A stretch of DNA of 64,000 bases from the NCBI RefSeq assembly GCF_003265705.1, contig NW_020312859.1, positions 3,184,740 to 3,248,739 on the forward strand, given 5' to 3'. The DNA comes from Callorhinus ursinus (taxonomy: Eukaryota > Chordata > Mammalia > Carnivora > Otariidae). Below are positions 1 to 11,103 of the stretch, one piece after another. A model generated the notes under the pieces. The model searched no databases. It was not told the DNA's origin and worked only from the letters and a program-made list of their open reading frames with translations. Made by a program: the position numbers and the translations under genes. The first letter of the stretch is position 1; every line of letters starts with the position of its first letter.

Positions 1-400
1 GGTGGTGATACTCCAGCCACACCCTCCCTTCTAAGACCACTCCCACCGCCCTTCCAAAGCCTTTCTCCGACCCTGGGCTCTCAGCTAGCACTGGCCTACT
101 GGCTGGCTGTTGTGCCGAGACCCCACCAATACAAGGCTAGTATTCAGAAAGCTGTTCAGGAAGCGTTAAAAATAAGAGTCAGTTCTGTTTCAAGACAGCC
201 AATAAGTCCCTGTAATTAACTCCTCTCCCAGTCAAGAGCCCGTGAATGTAACCAGAGACATAGAGAAATTGGTCCCAGACAGGGCTATGTAGCAGAATGT
301 GGCTCTGAATCCAAGCTCCCTAAGAAGGGAACCAGAACACAGAGCCTCTAGCTGTAAGCACAAGGGGGAAGAGTTCCTCAGGTCTTATGCCCATATGGGC
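1..400. other. unique sequence, nothing recognised
   Basis: No exon, repeat family or regulatory site that I can support is visible here. Confidence 0.5.
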
Positions 401-408
401 ACGTCTGC

Positions 409-415
409 ACGCACG

Positions 416-446
<31 letters not shown>

Positions 447-447
447 A
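409..447. repeat. (CA)n microsatellite with CG-rich head
   Basis: An alternating cg/ca start passes into an uninterrupted run of about twelve CA units. A short tgtgtg/cacaca patch also occurs at 560-585. Confidence 0.9.
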
Positions 448-601
448 GTGTTAGCCATGAAGTTCTCCTGAGCAGGGCTAAGGGTTTGGAGCATTTGTTC
501 ATTCACTCACTCAACATTTATGGAGGTCCTACCACATACAAGGCAAAGGACTATAGGCAGTGTGTGTGTGCATGCACACACACAATCATCACAATACAGG
601 G

Positions 602-717
602 AAGGAAGTATCAGTGTCCCCATTTTATGGATAAGGAGACTGAGACTTGCAAACTCAAGAAACTTGCCCTACGTCACAGATTCTATTTGTGGCAGAGTTA
701 AGATCTGAAATCAGTAC
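602..717 (-). repeat. MIR fragment
   Basis: The words 'attttatggataaggagactgag' (read in parts), 'aaacttgccctacgtcaca' and 'gcagagttaagatctgaaat' follow the reverse complement of the MIR core. Immediately left (490-545) is a fragment of the ancient 'ttcattcactcaacatttatgg' repeat. Confidence 0.7.
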
Positions 718-739
718 CTAGCCCAGACTCTGGTACACA

Positions 740-1550
740 GGAGGCACGCCATGGCCATTTCCTCAGTGGCTGGCTGGCTCCAAAGCCTCCCCCAGCAGAC
801 TGAGGGCCTGTGACCTCTTGCCTTTGATTCAGCATGCAGAAACTGGAGATCATGCAGGGGGCACAGAAGCTTCTGTTTCTTGGTCTCTCTCAGTTCACCT
901 GGGACATTCCAAGCAAGGGAAAGCACGCATTTGAGGGCGGTTTCCGTTTCTGGGACACACGTGCACAAAGCCAGTTTTTCAACAATGACCTTGATGAATC
1001 AGAGCACCAGGAGAGGTCAGGTCTCCTGCTCATCGGGGTGCAGCCCTGTCACCTGCAACCAGCCCCACCCCCAACTCAGCCAACTCCCTCCACAAAGACC
1101 ATCTCCCCAGCAACAGCTAGAAAATGCCATCAGTGTTAGGTTTCTGCATTCAGAATCTGTCACCTGTTATGTGTGTATGTGTTTGCCCTTAAGTCTGTGA
1201 CAATGTTCTCCCTCATCTTTGGCTGTCCTTGCTATTCCAACAGGATGGCAACTGGCAATCCCAACTGGTTATTTTTCCATATTCTTAATGGACAAAAGGA
1301 AAAGGTGGTACTTGCAAATTTGGAGAGGAAGTTTTATTTATTCCACAAACTCAAAAATCCAGTGGAAGGAGGCAGCTCAAACTTTGTTCCTAGTGACAGC
1401 CCCAGCTACTCCTCATCCCTCCTGCCTTGAAAAGCCCTCCCCACTCCTCACCCTAGGTATCTTCTGGGCTCCTACCATACCATGTGCTAGCCCCATCCTT
1501 GTTTCTGGTCTGAGTTGGCCAGACCCCCACCCACACCTGGCCAGGCCCAC
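740..1550. other. unique intronic sequence, nothing recognised
   Basis: Mostly unique, mildly C-rich. Several short open frames overlap in all frames and none resembles a known protein. Confidence 0.45.
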
Positions 1551-1555
1551 TGCAG

Positions 1556-1665
1556 GGGGTGCTGAATGGATAAATGAATGAATGAATGAACAAATGCTTC
1601 CGGAGCACACTGGGCACCTATGATGCTCAGGGCGCCAAGACCTGCCCCTCCAGGGACCAATCCCA
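1556..1665 (-). repeat. fragment of an ancient mammalian repeat with (GAAT)n
   Basis: A gaatgaatgaatgaa run followed by 'ggagcacactgggcacctatgatgc' (read in parts) matches the widespread 'ttcattcaacaaatatttattgag...' ancient repeat. I do not name its family. Confidence 0.5.
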
Positions 1666-1874
1666 GCCACTTTCAGAATTCCTTTTCAAGAAAGGGCTGC
1701 CAACTGCCGGTCTCCTGGACCCTCCAGAGCATTTTCATTCCACAAGGAGACAAGCACCAGTCCAGGTCCTGGCCTGCACCGCCCCCCCCGCCACGAGGCA
1801 CCGTCTGTCTTCGTCCCGCAGCGACGGCCTGACCACCTCCACCGCAGGAGGTGGCGGTACCACCCGCTGCTTAC

Positions 1875-2000
1875 CTTCTGCTGAAACACACCTGCAATGC
1901 ACCAGCGTCTTGCAAGTAGAAGGAGCCCGAGTCTCATTCCACAGAAGCCCTGGCAGCGAGAGAACGCGCCCGCGACAGCCTCTGTGCGATTCTGCTGCAT
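1875..2000 (-). CDS. TOX2: TOX2 alternative (internal) first coding exon, 42 codons
   Basis: Minus-strand exon opening at the ATG at 2000-1998 and ending in AAG (1877-1875), followed by donor GTAAGC (1874-1869). The peptide starts MQQNRTEAVAGAF and ends CIAGVFQQK. I recognise it as the N-terminus of the TOX2 isoform made from the downstream promoter; from memory the human version differs at only a few residues. The exon ends in phase 0, like the CpG-island first exon, so both can join the shared next exon, which lies outside this window. TOX2 is a nuclear HMG-box protein of the TOX family, and only this N-terminal piece is here. The segment contains a hydrophobic run (LGLLLLA, then W-C-I-A-G-V-F), odd for a nuclear protein. 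The start is the first ATG in frame; codons further upstream lack an ATG. Confidence 0.87.
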
Positions 2001-2110
2001 AATCAGCACAGAAAGAGAAAAAAATGCCAGAAATAGCAAGCTTTATAAGCCCTCCTGACAAGTCTTGGTCCTCTATTGGCTGGAGGCCCGGCACCCCCGC
2101 CCCCCATCCC
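2001..2110 (-). promoter_or_regulatory. TOX2: candidate TATA/CCAAT/GC-box promoter of the internal TOX2 first exon
   Basis: Read on the minus strand towards the ATG at 2000: a GC-box-like ggggggcggggg run (about 2109-2093), CCAAT (2079-2075) and TTATAAAG (2048-2041). The order and CCAAT-to-TATA spacing suit a focused promoter. A start 25-30 nt after the TATA word would leave only about 10-20 nt of leader before the ATG. A second TATA-like word, TTATAG, lies at 2120-2115 and would give a longer leader. Predicted from motifs only. Confidence 0.55.
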
Positions 2111-2968
2111 ATTCCTATAAGGTGAAATGGAAAAACCTGTTATTTAACCTCTTTCATCAAAATCTATCTCCCATCCCAATCTGGGGCCTGAGTGTTCGGA
2201 GCTCCTGGCATCGGTCTCCACACCAGGTCTCGGGGAGCGAAAGGGGAGGCAGCCTTCCCCACTCAAGCACACTGCCTCAGGAGCAGGTATTGAGCTGGAA
2301 AGGCTTCTGGAAGGCAGGGGGGCAGCACCTGTCAACATGTGAGAGTTGCATGCCATTTCATTTGGCAATCAGACTTCTTAGCATCCGTCCTGCAGACATC
2401 CCCGTTCTGGTGTGCACGGTGCATGCCCACAGATGTTGCTCATTACAGACAAGAACGAGGGGCATGCTCAATGTCTAAAACCACGGTCGGGGTGAATGGA
2501 TTAAAATATATACATTCTGTGTAAGATGACGGAATGAGAAAGGTCTGCAGGTGCTGCCTTGGGACTGGTTGGGAGAAAAAGTCAAGGACATGATCCCCAT
2601 TTTTATAAAAACAATAACTCTGTGTGTGTGTCTGTGTGTGTTTGGATATGCCCTGTCAAAGATGCCAAACTGTGAACAGTGGTCACCCTGCGGAGTAGGA
2701 GAAGGGGGTATTTTCATTTGCCACTTTTCTCTTTTTTGTCTTGTTTTTCTTTTTCTTTTTTTCTCTTCCACAAGCAAGTATGACATTTGTAATTTAAAAA
2801 AAACAGAAGAGCCTCCCTGGTTCCTTCCCACTCCTCTGACACCAGCAGACTAAGGGCCAAGGCCACCCACCCCAAGGCTGGATCAGGTTGGGACAGGGCT
2901 GGCTGGAGGCACTATGGATCCCCCTGCAGGCGCATTAGCTTTCACACAGGTGCAGTTAACTTAGGGCT
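2111..2968. other. unique sequence upstream of the internal promoter, with (TG)n and CT-rich patches
   Basis: Holds a short (TG)n at about 2620-2642 and a pyrimidine-rich stretch at 2722-2770. The rest is unique, with no exon recognised. Confidence 0.45.
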
Positions 2969-3140
2969 CCATGAAGAATGTGGACTCTGGAATAAGACAG
3001 AACTGGGTTCAAATCCTAGCTGTGCCTGCTGGAATGGTTAGCCTCCCTGAACCTTAGTTTCTTCATCTGTAAATCGGGATGGCAGTACCTATTAAGTGCC
3101 ACGTACCATGCTGGGCACTGCTAAACCAATTTTAATTTTT
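2969..3140 (+). repeat. MIR fragment
   Basis: Sense MIR wording: 'tggactctggaataagacag', 'gggttcaaatcctagctgtg', 'cttagtttcttcatctgtaa', then a degraded 3' part. Confidence 0.8.
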
Positions 3141-3364
3141 GGACATTTCAGAAATACCAGAGACTGCTGAGGAAGGCTCACAGAGAGGAAGACATCCAGG
3201 ACTCAGTGAGAGGAGTTCTGAGAATCATCCCATTATTGAACATTTATAGCAATAATAAACTAAGTGACAAGAAGGACCTGGGTAACGGTGACATAGGGGA
3301 CCGATGCCCAGATTTCTGCATGAGGAGGGGGCAGGGGGATCAGAAAGGGCTCCAGAGAGGAAGA

Positions 3365-3712
3365 GCCTTGCATCTGTGCCTCTGCACCTTTCCCATGCTG
3401 TTCCCTCTGTCTGGATCATGCTTGCCCAGACCCTCACACAACTGACTTCACATCCTGCTTGGAGATCTCCTTCCTCCCCAGCGAGGGCTCCTTTGAATCA
3501 CCCACACTGAATTACTCTCTTCATAGCACACCCCTCCAGCCAATGGTTTCTGCTTATTTGTTTCGATGGCTTCCATTTCTGTTTATTGTTCATCTTCCCC
3601 AATAGGCTGTGAGCTCCGTGATGACCAGGACCCTCTAGAGCCTTGCTCATCTCTGGGTCTTGGTTCCTAGCAGTGGGCCTGACACACAGCAGATGCCCAA
3701 CAAATAGAAAGT
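3365..3712 (+). repeat. LINE L2 3' fragment
   Basis: Shows the L2 3'-end pattern: 'ctgcacctttcccatgctgt', 'gagatctccttcctcccc', 'taggctgtgagctccgtgat', 'gcctgacacacagcagatg' and a final 'cccaacaaatag'. Confidence 0.75.
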
Positions 3713-3924
3713 ACACACAATCTGTAGATCAAAGGCCCAGATCCCAGCACATGGAGCTTGTGTGAAAGAAGGGAAAATATAGATTCTGTACTATGACAGA
3801 AAGATGGAAATTTCAGACATATTGAAGATGTGAAAACACACACACACAAAGCTGGGAGGGTGCTAGAAAAGCCCATCCATGAATGCTTCTATAGGCTTAA
3901 GATGGGAAAGGACTTTCTAGGCCC

Positions 3925-4144
3925 AAATTCATTTGCACACAGACATTTATTTCTTCATTGCAACATTATTTATAAGAAAATGGAAACAAGAATAAAATCC
4001 ATTGAGGGGTGCCTGGGTTGCTCAGTCAGGTGAGCATCCGACTCTTGGTTTCAGCTCAGGTCAGGATCTTGGTCAAGCCCCGTGTCAGGTTCCATGCTCA
4101 GTGTGGAGTCGGCTTGTCCCTCTCCCTCCTCCACTGCCCCCTTC

Positions 4145-4186
<42 letters not shown>

Positions 4187-4430
4187 AAATAAATAAAAAT
4201 CTATAAATGTCATGCTGTTGCTGTTTGAAAAAACAGTAAAATCCCTTGATAGGGAATTGGTTAAATAAATCACAACTCTCTGTACAATGGAATACTATGC
4301 AGCCATGACAAATGATCTGCATTCTCTGATATGGAAAGAAGCCCATATTGCTTGTTGGATGTTGAACTTTCTAATTGGAAATGAGAGGCTCCAATAAGCA
4401 AAAGGTGTAACTGATTGTTACAGAGAAAGT
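3925..4430 (+). repeat. LINE-1 ORF2 3' remnant split by a Can-SINE
   Basis: 'tgcaacattatttataagaa' before the SINE and 'atactatgcagccatgacaa' after it are the L1 ORF2 end (the MEYYAAI region) in sense. The SINE at 4006-4200 interrupts it. Confidence 0.7.
4006..4200 (+). mobile_element. Can-SINE (older subtype)
   Basis: The head 'ggggtgcctgggttgctcag', the older-type middle 'ccgactcttggtttcagctc', a long (CT)n and an aaataaataaataaaaatc tail identify a tRNA-derived carnivore SINE. The flanks 'taaaatccattga' and 'taaaatcccttga' (about 4238) may be a diverged duplication. Confidence 0.88.
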
Positions 4431-4439
4431 GTGAAGCTA

Positions 4440-4760
4440 AAAGCCTTCAATTATCATTTATTAATTCATTCACTCAACAGCATTCTCTGTTCCCTGTGCC
4501 TCGTCCTTACTCTATGTAGGGCAGGGTTCCAGACAGAAGGGCTGTGTGTGATCAGGACACTGTCCTTGTCCTCAAAGACAGCTCAGCTCAAATATGTAGG
4601 TGAGAAACTAGTACATAAGGGAGACAGGGCTCATGGCTAAGGGCCGCAGGGTCATCAGCTGAGGGGGGCTTCCCAGAAAAGCTGTCGTCCGAGCTGGGGA
4701 TGGAAGGAGGGGCACTGTTGGGTATACAGAAGGGAGGAAGCATGTTGAGAGGCAGAGGTG
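4440..4760 (+). repeat. ancient mammalian repeat (ttcattcactcaac... type)
   Basis: Starts 'ttcattcactcaacagcatt' and continues into 'cttcccagaaaagctgtcg', the order seen in the other copies in this window (15938, 46750, 52165). Family not named. Confidence 0.5.
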
Positions 4761-5349
4761 GGGCAACACCGGGCAGGTGCAGAAAGTCCCTGCATTCTCC
4801 ATCAAACACTGAACTCCACCATGGGTGGGAAAGGGGATCCGAGAGCTGAGCCTGGGTCCAGAAGATTCTGGACTTGATTCTGCCACTCATGAGCTAGAAA
4901 GAGGAATTCTGGGATTGTGACGATGCTGTCCCCTGGTGTGTGTGGTCACAGAACAGCTTCCCGACCTTGACTCACTCACCCTCAGAGTGCCTGCCCCATT
5001 AAACATTGATCTTGGTCATGAGATCAAGCCCTGGTGCCCAGTGCAGGGTGGAGGGGGTCCCAGCTCTACAAACCCTCTGCTTAGTCAACTCCTTCTAGGG
5101 TAGAGCCGGGGAGGGACTGCTGCACCTTGACGGAACTCAGCATTTTTTAGTTTAGTTTTTTTTTTTCTTTTATTTGGGGCATTTTGAGGCAGCTTGATGG
5201 TTATGGTTCAAAACAAAGAGAGATGACTCAGCTTCATGTGGAGAGCCGAAGCCTTTTGGAAAAGATATTTCCGTTTGAATGCTTCTCTCTTCTCGGCCAC
5301 AGAGGCAGCTCATCCAGGCTGCCTTGTTTTCTTGACATTCAACTGTTCC

Positions 5350-5690
5350 CAGGGACGAGGGCCGGGCTCCTGGGGCCAGACTGCCTGAGTCCAAATCCTG
5401 GCGCTACCCCTTACTCACTCAGAAGATCTGGACAAAGTTGTACCCTCTCTGAGCCCGTGTTTACTTAAGACTGCCTTGCGGGGTCTTTGTGCCAAGCCAC
5501 CATCACTCATGGAAAGGGTCCAGTCCCATGCCTGGCACAAAGTGAGCGTACAGTAAATATCACTATTAGTAATGACAGCGCCCCATCCTGAGCTTCTCCT
5601 GTGCCTGGATTATCTCACTTACTCCTTACACACTGCCAAGCACAAGGTCCCATTTTGCGGGTGAATCAACTGGGGCTCATTTGAGCTGAC
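5350..5690 (+). repeat. MIR fragment(s)
   Basis: Sense MIR order: 'ggccagactgcctgagtcca', 'aatcctggcgctac', then 'catgcctggcacaaagtgag' and 'cagtaaatatcac'. A second, more decayed MIR-like piece follows to about 5690. Confidence 0.7.
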
Positions 5691-6289
5691 TTGTGTTTCC
5701 ATCTTCCCATTCAAGAGGGTCAGTGCACACACACCAGGCTGACTTAGGAATGAATCTGTACAAGCTCTTTCTTTCCATCTGACTCTCTCTGCACCAGCAG
5801 CCAAACGCACACCAGCTCCTCACGCCTTTATCTGCAAAATGGGGACAATATTCTGAGGTTGTTGAAATAGTCTAGTCACGGCTTAATAAAAATAATGCCA
5901 TGAAGGTGCTTAGAAACCCTCAATGTCATCACATCACTCTTTCCTCTGGGACAAGGCGTCAACAAAACACCGAGCTCTTCATGTACAATACCCCAAGGAC
6001 AGGCACGAAGCTGTTTGGGAAGACACCCTCACAAGTCAGGCGAAAACCCAAAAATGAGAAAGAGGCGTAAGCTCATGCAAATAAAAAAGAAAAGGACTTT
6101 AAAATGACCCGTCATCAAATGGCCACCCTGCATCAGGACATGAACACAGGGTCTCTCAAACTTTTGTCCTGGAACAAATGAAAAAAAAAAAAGCCGATGC
6201 AGGCTAACACATGTAACTCGAGACAGTCTAACCCTTTCCATCCCCTTCCCCTGCTTCACCCTGAAGGACATGCTGACAGGGCAACCTTA

Positions 6290-6610
6290 ATAGTAACTGA
6301 CTAATTGTAAACCCTGTGATTACCGGGGTTGATTTCCATGGAACTTCCTTTTACAGCGCCGAGAACCTCTCTGGAGCGTAATTGCCGAGTTCAATTTTAG
6401 CTCTGTCACATCCAACCATCGCTGCTAACTAAGGCGGGGGCTTCCGTGCCAGGTAAGCTGTAATGAAGTCAGCTCCCCGCTTCATTTCACAATATTGTGA
6501 TGCCCCCGTCAGCACCTATAAGTGCTGAGAAGCTCCGGCTGCTGTGAAGTAAATCTCACCCAAGGGAAGTGATTAAAACCGCTCTGCACCGCAGAGGGGC
6601 CTGGCTAGGT
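6290..6610. promoter_or_regulatory. candidate conserved noncoding element with a SOX-like palindrome
   Basis: A unique, repeat-free block inside the TOX2 intron, with a dense mix of homeodomain-like (taattg) and paired HMG-type words. It contains the perfect 14-bp palindrome TCACAATATTGTGA (6487-6500), two ACAAT words facing each other. Its regulatory character is inferred from composition, since conservation cannot be measured here. Confidence 0.4.
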
Positions 6611-7040
6611 CCTCGCACCCACCGGGACGATGTGGCTGCTCAACCCCACGCGCCTCCTCGCCCTGCCTCCCTTCCTCCTCTGTAGGTGCTTCCCGCTCCC
6701 CCCACCCCTCCCACAGCCCTGTCAGCATTCGAACTCATGTCTGACTGCGCAGAGTCTCACCAAATGGCCCCCACACGGCCTCCCACGGTGCGGCAGGTGC
6801 ACTTTTGTGGGGCTTCAGCACAACACCACGTGCCAGCCTCCCTTTGTCACGGCGCCCCCACTGGCCTTGGCATCTGTCCTGTTATGAAGCAGCCCCCACC
6901 TCCCCCACACACGACTCCCCCTGACCGGGTTCCACCAGCACAGCTGTACTCCCGGGCGCTGCCACACCTGTCTGGCCTGACTTTGTGCAGACCTCACTTT
7001 TTGTCCAGAAACTGGCAGGAGCAGAGGGGTGAGGACTGTG
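6611..7040. other. C-rich unique intronic sequence
   Basis: Pyrimidine-rich on the plus strand. It is open in several overlapping frames, without any recognisable protein. Confidence 0.4.
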
Positions 7041-7049
7041 CCCTCTGAG

Positions 7050-7190
7050 TGCCCACTACTGGCCGGGCGCGCACCAGGTACTTGGTACTCATGTAATCCC
7101 CACCATCAGCCAACAGCAAGGGGGCAGGGGCGCGTCCCCTTGTTTTATATTTGGGGAAACTGAGGTCTGAGGCCTTCCACGAGGCTGGTG
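7050..7190 (-). repeat. MIR fragment
   Basis: 'gcaccaggtacttggtactc' and 'ggggaaactgaggtctgagg' fit an antisense MIR. Confidence 0.55.
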
Positions 7191-8095
7191 AGAGGAACTG
7201 TTCTCAGTTCCAAAGACCAGTTAAGGCTGCCCTTCTCGTGAGGAGCTGCCAAGCCTCCACCCCCTGGTCAAAGAAACCCTGGAATAAACCTATTTCCCTT
7301 TTCACTCATCTGCCAGGAAGCCCAGAGCCAGCTTCGCAGGCCAGCTTCAATAAGTGCAGAGCCCAGGGCCAACATATCTGCTTTCATTTTTCACCTAGAA
7401 TTCGTTCTATTTTATGTTTTCATCAGCTCTAATTTTGTAGCGTATTACATACACTTCTGTCTTCATAGGTGTTCCTGTCACTGAATAATCAAAAATAAAT
7501 AAGCAACCACCAAAACCACCAACCTCTGGGAGGTTAGGTGGTGTCCCAAGGTCCCACAGCAGGCCCAGCGGTGCTCTTCCTACTACTGTCTGGCCCCAGC
7601 TTCTTCTTCCCCTCCTCAACCAAAAGCAGGTTCTGCACATTCGCTTCCTGCCAAGCACAACAGCAGGGAACAGGTCCTGCTACACCCACACTCACTTCTC
7701 AACATGAGGTAACACTAAGAGTAGCACATGCTCTGTCCAGAGACATGGTGTTCCGCCAAGCCTGGACTTTGACTATCAGCTCTGGATGGCTACAGCTGTA
7801 GATGGAGAAGCCAAGGGCTCTAGGAAGCCCCACTCTCAATGTCCAGCCAAGGCAAAGCCATGCTTCTAGGCAAGGATGCAAGACCACTCCGGCCAGAGGT
7901 ACACAAGGAGGCTGCCAGGCAGAAACCTTCGGGGTCTCCAAGGCCACCTCCGCTGGCCCTCCACCACGACCACCCTGGACCCCTGTGTGGTGGGACAGGT
8001 GTTGCAAGCCAGCCAGCCCCACACGGCGAGCTGACAAACACACTCTTCCTAGCCACACTGCTGTCTGACCCCCAGTTCAGCCAAAGGCAGTATGG
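7191..8095. other. unique intronic sequence, nothing recognised
   Basis: No exon, tandem array or repeat family that I can support. Confidence 0.4.
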
Positions 8096-8097
8096 AA

Positions 8098-8220
8098 ATG
8101 AGTTCTGAAGCATGAAGACCCAGGTTCAAATCCCAGCTCTGCCACTTACTAGCTGTGAACCCCAGGGAAGGGTGAGCCTCTCTGCAAAGTGGGGTGTTGA
8201 TGCCACCACCTTGCGTGGAG
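8098..8220 (+). repeat. MIR fragment
   Basis: 'ggttcaaatcccagctctgc' and 'cacttactagctgtgaaccc' are near-consensus MIR core. Confidence 0.85.
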
Positions 8221-8795
8221 ACGCAGAGCCCACCGGCCCTGTGCCCTCCCTCCCAGAGGAGACGCGGTGCTGTTCCAGTGCCTGCCTCCAGCATCATCCT
8301 GGCAACTCCCTCCAGGGCATCGATCAGGAGATGACAGGAGGAAGGAAAGAGCAGGGAGGTTTGCTCCAACTCATCTCATTCGGGACATGCTTTCTGGGAT
8401 AAGACAGAAAAATAAAATTAAATAATGAAATGTGAGGTTGAATAGAACCCCAAAGTCAGGACTGACTTTGCTAGAACTGCTCAGTCCTACCTCAGGCAGG
8501 GAGGGAGGGGCTAGGGGAGTCCCCACGGCTTGTCCCACCGCTGGAGGGGCATCTACAACATTTCCAGGCCATCAGCTGCAGGATGGGCTGCCGGCCCATG
8601 TGATGCATTCCGGTTACCATGGTTTCTGTTTATTCTGGGTCCTGGCAAAGAGGAGTGCTTGCTGTACTCCGACCTGCAGTCGCTGAGGTCCCTGCACTGT
8701 GCTGGGTTGCACACAGGCAGGAGCCCACATGCCCAGAAGAGAGGCACTCAGATTAACTCAGCCCCACAGGCCCCTCCCCACCCGACCCGGGGCAG
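8221..8795. other. unique intronic sequence, nothing recognised
   Basis: G/C-rich, no recognisable repeat or exon. Confidence 0.4.
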
Positions 8796-8799
8796 ACGG

Positions 8800-8890
8800 G
8801 GACCAGGCCCCATTTTCAGATGAGAGAACCAAGGTCTGAGGCTCGCGGCACCTGCCCAGAGTTTCATGGCAATGCCACAAGGAGCAGGAA
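8800..8890 (-). repeat. MIR fragment
   Basis: 'cccattttcagatgagagaa' followed by 'caaggtctgaggctc' is an antisense MIR. Confidence 0.6.
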
Positions 8891-9139
8891 TTCAAACTTG
8901 AATTTGCCTGACTTGTCCTATTTTTCCAATTCTGTGCTGGCTCGTTTATGATCATTATTCTGGCTCCCAGAGACCTCAGGCCTTTTCTAAAACGGCCCCC
9001 CCTGAGATGCCTTGAGGGAACCTGCTGAAGGCTCGGGGACATCAGAGGCAGCTCACGGGAGTAAGTAGGCAGTTCCCCAGGGGGCTGGAAACTCAGATCC
9101 CCACACAAGATCTGACAACATTCCCAGTTCACGGTTCAA

Positions 9140-9772
9140 AGATCACTGGCCAACAGAACTAAATCCAAACTCCTTACTCAACCCAGCACCCCAGACCCGC
9201 CCCTGAATTCTGCATATCTGACCTCTCCCTCACTGCCTCCTCCCCTTTCCAATGCTCAAATCCTTCCTCTTCCACAAGGATTTCCTGGGTGCCCACGTGA
9301 GCATCAATCTCTCCCTTGCCCCAAAGACCACCACGCCCAGCCACCCTGTGTATAAGCTGCCCATGGAAAGGTCTCTCCCCACCTCCCTCCTGAGACTAGG
9401 TCACATGGGGACTGCTCAGGGGACATCTATGAACCAAAATTCCTTTCTCAGACCAAGCACGCTGACACTTAAAGGGAACTGGCACTTCAACGGGTGCTCA
9501 AGTGTGCCAAGCCTCTCCTTCCAGAGGGCCTTTGCACATGCTGTTTTATCTAGAATGCCTCCCTTGCCCCACGTAGCAACCTGTCTTCCTACAACTCCCG
9601 AAGTTCCCTCTGACCCTCCATTAACTGGCCTCGTAGTACCTGTGCAACTCTCCTAACCAGCCCTGGTATGCTCACATTTTGTGTTTCGTTATGTCATTGT
9701 ATGTCTCTTGTTCACCCTGGAGTTCCCACCACAGTGCCTAGCACACAGCGGGGGCCCCATCAGTGTTCCCTG
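9140..9772 (+). repeat. LINE L2 fragments
   Basis: 'gcctttgcacatgctgtttt', 'cttgttcaccctggagttcc' and 'cacagtgcctagcacacagc' follow the order of the L2 3' end. The section 9140-9330 is a more decayed L2-like piece. Confidence 0.65.
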
Positions 9773-9774
9773 TC

Positions 9775-10315
9775 AGCCATGGTAGATTACAAAGATGACC
9801 ACAGGTCCCCCCGTTTCTACCCGCGTGCCCTCTGCACAGTGATGTCACTGCTCCTCTTATCAAGAGATGGAGTCTTTTTCTTCCCACCTTGAAGCCGGGC
9901 TTAGCCACGTGAATTTATTTGGTCACTCAGACAGCAACAAATGGGCCACAAGGAAAAGCCTGAAAAGCATGCGTGCGCCAGAGCGTCTCGCCCTTGCTGC
10001 GCCAGGAGCCCCAGAACACCAAGTGAAGGAGCCGGAGCTAGCTGCTGGAGGAAGAGGTTTGGGGGAAAGCCGAGCCAACAGTCAGCCAGCCCCCAGCCAG
10101 CGGCCGGCCAAGTGCCACCCAGGTGAGTGAGGCCATCCTACACCACCCAGCTGTCAGGGGACCAGCCAAGTGATCGCACCTGCAGAGACCAGCCAGCCCG
10201 GCCCAGAGAGGCCTCCAGCCCACCCACAGATTGTGAGCTAAATAAAATGGTGGTTGCTTTAAACAACTCATTTTGGGTGGCTTGTTAATGCAGCAACTAA
10301 CAGGAGCTAACAGAA
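9775..10315 (+). repeat. MLT1-like (MaLR) LTR
   Basis: Ends in the characteristic 'gagctaaataaaatggtggt', 'gctttaaacaactcattttg', 'aatgcagcaactaacaggag' of mammalian MaLR LTRs. An old solitary LTR; no internal region seen. Confidence 0.65.
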
Positions 10316-10329
10316 GAACACTGGCCATG

Positions 10330-10635
10330 GTACGCTCACCGCCGAAGAACAAGCGTCTGGTCTATACAACCTCAAGCTGAGAACAATACAAGCCTCTTGG
10401 GAGGTGGGAAGCCACTGAAGGGTGAGGCCCAGGCCCCTGGGTTTGAACCCTACTGGCCTATGACTCTGGCTTCCGCCTGGACGAGGCAGGCACTCACCTC
10501 TGTCTGCAGTGGGAGTAACACATCCTATGCCAAGTCTTCTAGGTTGGGATGGTTTGAGTCTAAACAGGGAACATGTGTGAAAGGCCTGCCCCAACCCAAA
10601 GGAAGCTAGAGACCCTCTGCACGTGGGAAGAAAAC
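10330..10635. other. unique intronic sequence, nothing recognised
   Basis: No exon or repeat that I can support. Confidence 0.4.
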
Positions 10636-10639
10636 TGCT

Positions 10640-10890
10640 GCAGAATAAAGATCATGACTTTGGAGCTGGACAGATTCTAGTTCCTGATCCACTCTGCTAC
10701 CTGCACGCTGTGTGACCTTAGACAAGTTTCTCAACCTCTCTGAGCTTCTGGTGTCACCTGACCAGGTGTCAGGTGTCTGTGACATGGTAATAATAATATG
10801 TAACTTGCAGGACTATTGTTAGGGTTGAAGAAGACAGTGTACACAAGACACGTGGCACATCGTAGGTATTCAATAAACAGCAGCTCCTCC
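10640..10890 (+). repeat. MIR (near full length)
   Basis: 'gactttggagctggacagat', 'gctgtgtgaccttagacaag', 'caacctctctgagcttctgg' and 'gtaggtattcaataaacagc' run in MIR order. Confidence 0.85.
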
Positions 10891-11024
10891 TCCGTGGCCA
10901 CCCCTCCCTAGCGGGACCTCTCACATCACCATCTTAGCCCCGCCACCCCCACTTGGCAGTAAGTTTCCAAGTTCGATATCAGCATCTTGCCAGTTGCCAG
11001 GTTGTGACTGTAGCTTACATAACA

Positions 11025-11051
11025 TCGAGAGAGAGAGAGAGAGAGAGAGAG
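11025..11051. repeat. (GA)n microsatellite
   Basis: An uninterrupted GA run of about twelve units, followed by a short poly-G. Confidence 0.9.
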
Positions 11052-11103
11052 GGGGGAGGAGGTTCACTTGAAGAATGAGAAAGACCTGGATGTTGCCAGC
11101 TTT

